9,556 bases of DNA from Puniceicoccales bacterium (lineage in GTDB: Bacteria > Verrucomicrobiota > Verrucomicrobiia > Opitutales > LL51). Under the pieces are notes generated by a model that was given only the letters and a program-made list of their open reading frames with translations, was not told the origin of the DNA and made no database searches. Below, piece by piece: positions 6,136-9,556 of this stretch. A program made the position numbers and the translations under genes. The stretch's first letter is position 1. Every line of letters starts with the position of its first letter. Location of the stretch: NCBI GenBank assembly GCA_031267435.1, contig JAIRZB010000053.1, forward strand, positions 1 to 9,556. Reading direction: 5' to 3'.

Positions 6136-6879
6136 GTGGTGGAAGTTGAAAGGAAGCGAGTTGCATTGGTAACGGGTGCCGGGCGTGGGCTAGGTGCTGC
6201 GATTGCGAAGAAATTGGCGCAGCAGTCGGTATGCGTGGTTTGCGTCAGCCGTTCCCAAAATTGCGAGAAAATTGCAAGTGAAATCGTTGCAGCTGGAGGG
6301 GAAGCCGAAGGCATGGCAGTTGACGTATCCGATGGGAATGCGGTACAGCTGGCCTGCGAGAATCTTTTAAAAAAATATGGAGCCATTGACATTTTGGTGA
6401 ATAATGCGGGAATTACGCGCGATGTCCTAGTGATGAGGATGGCGGAATCGGATTGGGATAATGTGATTCGGACAAATTTGAGCAGCTGTTTTTACTGGAC
6501 GAAGCATTTACTCCGCGGGATGACCCAGAATCGCTGGGGACGAATTGTTAATATTTCTTCGGTGGTCGCTAAGACAGGGAACTTTGGCCAGGCGAATTAC
6601 GCTGCAGCTAAAGCGGGAATGATTGGTTTTACAAAATCGGTGGCCAAGGAGGTAGCTTCACGGGGAGTGTGCGTCAATTGCGTGGCACCGGGTTTTATAG
6701 AAAGTGATATGACAGCAATACTTTCTAAAAAAATTATTGAAGAAACTCAAAAATTAATCCCAATGAAACGCATGGGTATTCCCGAAGATGTGGCAAATGC
6801 GGTAAGTTTTTTATGTTCCGAGGCAGCCAATTACATCACGGGAACGTTACTAACGGTTGATGGCGGTATGACGATGTGA
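6136..6879 (+). CDS. fabG: 3-oxoacyl-[acyl-carrier-protein] reductase (short-chain dehydrogenase)
   Basis: This 247-residue classical SDR uses NADPH to reduce 3-oxoacyl-ACP in fatty-acid elongation. Visible motifs are the nucleotide-binding TGAGRGLG (13-20), DV at 63-64, NNAG (89-92), the active-site Asn114, Ser142 in NISSVV, Tyr155 and Lys159 in YAAAK, and PG (185-186). GFIESDMT and the C-terminal YITGTLLTVDGGMTM are characteristic of FabG, and the length is the usual one. It starts at GTG 6136 (GTG 6139 is an in-frame alternative), directly at the predicted transcription start. It is the first gene of the operon, and its stop is followed 11 nt later by the mcsA ATG. No other fatty-acid genes lie nearby, so a different SDR substrate cannot be excluded, though the match is close. 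Confidence 0.93.
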   Translation: MVEVERKRVALVTGAGRGLGAAIAKKLAQQSVCVVCVSRSQNCEKIASEIVAAGGEAEGMAVDVSDGNAVQLACENLLKKYGAIDILVNNAGITRDVLVMRMAESDWDNVIRTNLSSCFYWTKHLLRGMTQNRWGRIVNISSVVAKTGNFGQANYAAAKAGMIGFTKSVAKEVASRGVCVNCVAPGFIESDMTAILSKKIIEETQKLIPMKRMGIPEDVANAVSFLCSEAANYITGTLLTVDGGMTM

Positions 6880-6890
6880 AATTTTTAGTT

Positions 6891-7400
6891 ATGGAATCGT
6901 TAAAGTGTAGTATTTGTGGAAAAGTGGCCGCCGTGCAGTTACAGCAAGTGGTTAATGGTTCAGAGCAGACGATATGGTTGTGTGCGACCTGTGCACGCAA
7001 TTACGGCGTATTTCCTCAGAATGCATTGCCATTTTCAGTTGTAAAAAATGTTGAGGCAGCGCTTTTTAGCGGTTTTAATGAAAAGGAAAAATATTGTTTA
7101 CATTGCGGCTGTACCATGGAATTTTTTCGAAAAAATGGCTATCTAGGCTGTGCGCAGTGCTATGAAGATCTGAGGGTAGATCTATTGCCATTGCTCGAAA
7201 ATATGCAAAAATCTTTGAAACATATGGGGAAAAATCCTAGAAAATTTGGGCCTATGGTGAAAAAATCCACGGCTAAAAAATCTACGGATCAGGTATCGCT
7301 ACTGAAGCAGCTACAAAAGGCGATCGATGAGGAACGTTTCGAAGATGCGGTAAAAATTCGTGATCAATTACGCTTACGAAGTAAAAATGAAGGCGATTAA
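6891..7400 (+). CDS. mcsA: McsA-like zinc-binding protein with UVR motif
   Basis: This 169-residue protein matches McsA, the activator of the McsB protein-arginine kinase and adaptor for ClpC in Firmicutes. It keeps all four CXXC pairs: Cys6/9 in CSICGK, Cys31/34 in CATCARNYG, Cys69/72 in CLHCG and Cys87/90 in CAQC. These form two zinc-binding modules. The C-terminal UVR motif is SLLKQLQKAIDEERFEDAVKIRDQL (about 136-160). The family N-terminus starts just before the first CXXC, which favours ATG 6891. A GTG at 6876 overlapping the fabG stop would add five residues. The gene's 3' end overlaps mcsB by 14 bp, indicating translational coupling. The mcsA-mcsB order is the same as in Bacillus. Confidence 0.88.
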   Translation: MESLKCSICGKVAAVQLQQVVNGSEQTIWLCATCARNYGVFPQNALPFSVVKNVEAALFSGFNEKEKYCLHCGCTMEFFRKNGYLGCAQCYEDLRVDLLPLLENMQKSLKHMGKNPRKFGPMVKKSTAKKSTDQVSLLKQLQKAIDEERFEDAVKIRDQLRLRSKNEGD

Positions 7401-8448
7401 TTCACTATTCAAAACCTATGGAAAATATTTTGATCACCATCATCAACCCATAGTGATGCGTTCGCAGGTTTGTTTGGTCCGTAATTTTTTGGAATTTAAA
7501 TTTTCCGATTTCGCCACCGACGATGAGAAACGGAAAATTTTGAATTTTGCTAAAGTATGTACTCGGAAATTAAAAAATTTTGAGATTTCCTTTGATTTAG
7601 CGGCTCTCAATCCTGCGGAACGGCTCGCGTTACAGGAGTATGAAATGATTGGTAAAAAATTACTGACAAATCACGCCTGGAGTGAAGTGATTTGTGGCAG
7701 CAGGGGACGTGCTGCAGTAACGATTAATGGAGGCGATCATCTGCGCATTTGTGTGATTCATAGTGGACTTCAGTTGAAAAAAAGTTTAGAAAAAGCGAGC
7801 ACCATTGACGACGAAATCGATGGAGGAGATTACGCTTTTTTACCGGATATTGGATATTTGACTTCCCGTCCCTGTTCCCTGGGAACGGGGATGCGTGCCG
7901 CGGTGTTTGTCCATTTGCCGGGTCTCGTATTGACGGAGCAAATTCAATATTTAACGAATGCCGTACAGCAGATCGGCATGGGTATAAACAATGTTTATGG
8001 CGATAGTTCTAGAACGCTGGGCCACATATTCAAAATTTCAAACCAACAAACTTTGGGAATTAGAGAGAGTGAGGAAGTTCGCCGTCTCGGCGATGTGGTA
8101 AGAACGGTTATGGAACAGGAAAATGTGGCACGAATGTCCTTCTTGGAACAAAATAGGGTACTCTTTCGGGATCGCATTGGGCGAATGTATGGCGTTTTGT
8201 GTTCGTGTTACACGCTGACCTCAGACGATGCTTTGGAAATGCTATCATGGATGCGTTTTGCCGTGGATTTGGAGATTTTTGATGTAAAATATCGTCCCGG
8301 TATTGATCGCCTCATGGTGGAAACTCAGCCCGGTAATCTTGCTTTGCGCTGCGATCAGGCATTAACTGAGGAGGAACAGGATCGGAAACGGGCGATGATA
8401 GTACATACGTTCTTTAAACAAATGGGCGAACCTCACTTTAAAGATTAG
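7387..8448 (+). CDS. mcsB: McsB-like protein of the guanido phosphotransferase family, catalytic residues degenerate
   Basis: This 353-residue product aligns along its length with McsB, the protein-arginine kinase. Shared signatures include INGGDHLRI, DYAF...GYLTS, LGTGMRAAVFVHLP, IFKISNQQTLG, ALEMLSWMRFAVDL and LMVETQPG. Active-site positions are altered, compared with Bacillus subtilis McsB as I recall it. SSRIRLARN reads RSQVCLVRN (25-33), losing two nucleotide-binding Arg. NEED reads NGGD (114-117), losing both Glu. The Cys167 position is Arg161. Arg207 of RGIYGEGSE is Asn201, its Glu212 is Asp206 and its Glu215 is Arg209. The C-terminal phosphoarginine-sensing region is partly kept (QDRKRA, 331-336). 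Catalysis is therefore doubtful, and a scaffold or adaptor role is plausible. The frame is intact, so it is not a pseudogene by disruption. I chose ATG 7387; an in-frame GTG at 7360 is less likely. Confidence 0.87.
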   Translation: MKAINSLFKTYGKYFDHHHQPIVMRSQVCLVRNFLEFKFSDFATDDEKRKILNFAKVCTRKLKNFEISFDLAALNPAERLALQEYEMIGKKLLTNHAWSEVICGSRGRAAVTINGGDHLRICVIHSGLQLKKSLEKASTIDDEIDGGDYAFLPDIGYLTSRPCSLGTGMRAAVFVHLPGLVLTEQIQYLTNAVQQIGMGINNVYGDSSRTLGHIFKISNQQTLGIRESEEVRRLGDVVRTVMEQENVARMSFLEQNRVLFRDRIGRMYGVLCSCYTLTSDDALEMLSWMRFAVDLEIFDVKYRPGIDRLMVETQPGNLALRCDQALTEEEQDRKRAMIVHTFFKQMGEPHFKD

Positions 8449-8462
8449 TTGCCTTCGATTTA

Positions 8463-9137
8463 ATGGAACTATTCGATCAAAACTTCTTGAAAATTTTACC
8501 AACATTTGGTGAATTTCGTTCCATTATTTGTTTGAAAGGCGATTTGCCGGAAAAGGAGCTATTTGATGCACTGGGATTACCAATCATTGCCGCCGATGGA
8601 GCCTATAATGTGTTACGGGCGAAACAAATAAAAACGGAGGTCGTCATTGGAGATCTGGATAGTGTTGGCAGGGAAATATCTCCAGGAACACAAAAAATTT
8701 ACATCGAGAATCAAAACCAATCCGATTTTCAGAAAGCATTGCAATATGTTTGCGAAAAACAACTTGAACCATCCATAATTCTAGGCATTAATGGGGGGTA
8801 TATTGATCATATTCTTAATAATATCGCAATTTTTTCGCAAACAAATGGAGTGACTTATATGCCTCCAAATCTGGGGATAATGATTCGAAAAAATTGCACA
8901 TTACATTTTATTGAAGGAACAAAAATTTCACTTTTTGCAATGCCAATATGCCATCTAACAACGCAGGGTCTGTTTTGGGAATTGGATCATAAAAAATTAG
9001 AATTCCCTCATTTTAGTTCCTGTTTTAACCGTTGTAGCAGTGGAATATTAAAAATTTCGATACACGATGGAGCAATTTTTACGGTTGTATATCTGGAAGA
9101 TATTGTCGATGCGGGAAAAAATAGAATAAATTTCTAA
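8463..9137 (+). CDS. thiN: thiamine pyrophosphokinase (thiamine diphosphokinase)
   Basis: This 224-residue enzyme of the TPK family makes thiamine diphosphate from thiamine and ATP in the cytosol. Motifs seen are AADGAYNVL (43-51), VIGDLDSV (61-68), NQNQSDFQKAL (83-93; usually D-Q-x-x-x-T-D, here with Ser for Thr) and INGGYIDHILNNI (109-121). The C-terminal domain carries CSSGILKISI (191-200) in the thiamine-binding part. Length and motif order are normal. It begins 14 bp after mcsB, so it is the last gene of the operon, and its 3' end is followed by a 97-bp intergenic region. No riboswitch is seen before it, as expected for a kinase that uses finished thiamine. Confidence 0.88.
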   Translation: MELFDQNFLKILPTFGEFRSIICLKGDLPEKELFDALGLPIIAADGAYNVLRAKQIKTEVVIGDLDSVGREISPGTQKIYIENQNQSDFQKALQYVCEKQLEPSIILGINGGYIDHILNNIAIFSQTNGVTYMPPNLGIMIRKNCTLHFIEGTKISLFAMPICHLTTQGLFWELDHKKLEFPHFSSCFNRCSSGILKISIHDGAIFTVVYLEDIVDAGKNRINF

Positions 9138-9189
9138 TGCCCAAAAATGTACTGTTATGTTAAAACAATATTAAAAATACCAACGTATC

Positions 9190-9228
9190 AAGCTATGCTA
9201 TTGTCAAAGCCAATGGACATAGTAGCTT
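9190..9228 (+). other. imperfect stem-loop upstream of the last gene
   Basis: AAGCTA(TG)CTAT(T)GTC at 9190-9205 pairs with GGACATAGTAGCTT around 9216-9228, giving about 13 bp with two small bulges and a 10-nt loop. It ends 7 nt before ATG 9235. TTGTCA (9201-9206) with TAGCTT (9223-9228) could be a weak promoter. The structure may be an operator-like site or an mRNA leader fold, or the terminator of the operon upstream, though it has no T-tract. Confidence 0.3.
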
Positions 9229-9234
9229 AACTTC

Positions 9235-9471
9235 ATGGACAACAAAAAAGATGGATTAAAAATTACAAGGGAAGAAAAATTAGCAAAACTTTTGTTGTTT
9301 TCGAAGAAACATATATCGGCAAATTTTTGCCCAATAACTGATTTTTTAGAAAAATCTTTTGCTGAACGTGTCCTATGGTTGGAAGATCAAAGCCGTGCCC
9401 AGTGGGATGCACTCATTCAACAGTGTGAAACGTGCCCCATATATACCCGTTGTCATCCGTGGTCAACCTAG
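9235..9471 (+). CDS. small cysteine-containing protein, unknown function
   Basis: This 78-residue hypothetical protein has a Lys-rich N-terminus (DNKKDGLKITREEK), a predicted helical middle (FAERVLWLEDQSRAQWDALIQQ) and a C-terminal Cys cluster, CETCPIYTRCHPW (Cys64, Cys67, Cys73, His74). Cys32 follows in FCP. The CXXC plus CH set could bind zinc or an iron-sulfur cluster, or form disulphides. There is no signal peptide or membrane segment. I recognise no family. It stands alone between the thiamine pyrophosphokinase gene and a GC-rich hairpin block, with a 97-bp upstream gap that suggests its own promoter. Confidence 0.6.
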   Translation: MDNKKDGLKITREEKLAKLLLFSKKHISANFCPITDFLEKSFAERVLWLEDQSRAQWDALIQQCETCPIYTRCHPWST

Positions 9472-9474
9472 GGA

Positions 9475-9556
9475 AGCCCCTTGCTCTTGTTTGCTATGGG
9501 GCTCCGCCCCATACCCCGCAAGGAGTCACGGACTCCTTGACCTCGATATGCGGCCA
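9475..9556. repeat. GC-rich hairpin block (copy 3), continues past window end
   Basis: Two tight hairpins with 3-nt loops are visible: TATGGGGC-TCC-GCCCCATA (9495-9513) and CAAGGAGTC-ACG-GACTCCTTG (9519-9539). The 15-mer at 9528-9542 also occurs at 1900-1914 at the edge of the second block. The style matches the other two blocks: consecutive stems of 8-17 bp, minimal loops and short linkers. The window ends before the far edge of the element. Confidence 0.75.

Noticed and set aside
1..9556. CRISPR array, insertion sequence or prophage
   Set aside because: The repeats are palindromic modules without regular spacers. No transposase, integrase, cas or phage gene is present, and no target-site duplication is seen around the blocks.

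Overview
The window looks like a piece of a host-associated bacterium of the PVC group, most likely Verrucomicrobiota. This is inferred from gene content, not from a marker gene. Two observations support it: large pilin-like proteins of the prepilin / 'H-X9-DG' type, and a type III secretion (T3SS) secretin linked to an mcsA-mcsB pair, an arrangement I recall from Chlamydiae. Genes are AT-leaning, have almost no Shine-Dalgarno motifs, and are interrupted by very GC-rich intergenic hairpin arrays.

Layout. 1-212: chain of GC-rich hairpins. 267-1893: two tandem paralogous pseudopilin-like genes, each with a promoter-like -10 box immediately before its start codon. 1900-2074: second GC-rich hairpin block, related to the first. 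2075-2872 (minus): SpoU/TrmH-family RNA methyltransferase. 3023-5952 (plus): a CesT-like T3SS chaperone followed 2 bp later by the T3SS secretin sctC. 5953-6135: short intergenic region with a good sigma70-type promoter for the next operon and a possible 46-codon antisense ORF. 6136-9137: compact operon fabG - mcsA - mcsB-like - thiamine pyrophosphokinase. 9235-9471: small Cys-containing protein of unknown function. 9475-9556: third GC-rich hairpin block running off the window.

How the parts may work together. The chaperone and SctC belong to a contact-dependent secretion machine, and the rest of that machine must lie elsewhere. McsA/McsB normally form the protein-arginine kinase that marks proteins for ClpCP. 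Here McsA keeps all its zinc ligands and its UVR motif. The McsB-like partner keeps the fold signatures but has lost most catalytic residues, so it is probably a pseudokinase or adaptor. The linkage to sctC suggests, but does not prove, a role tied to T3SS protein quality control.

The main points for follow-up are the degenerate McsB next to the secretin, the recurrent hairpin arrays, and the repeated pattern of promoter -10 boxes 6-8 nt before start codons, which suggests leaderless mRNAs.
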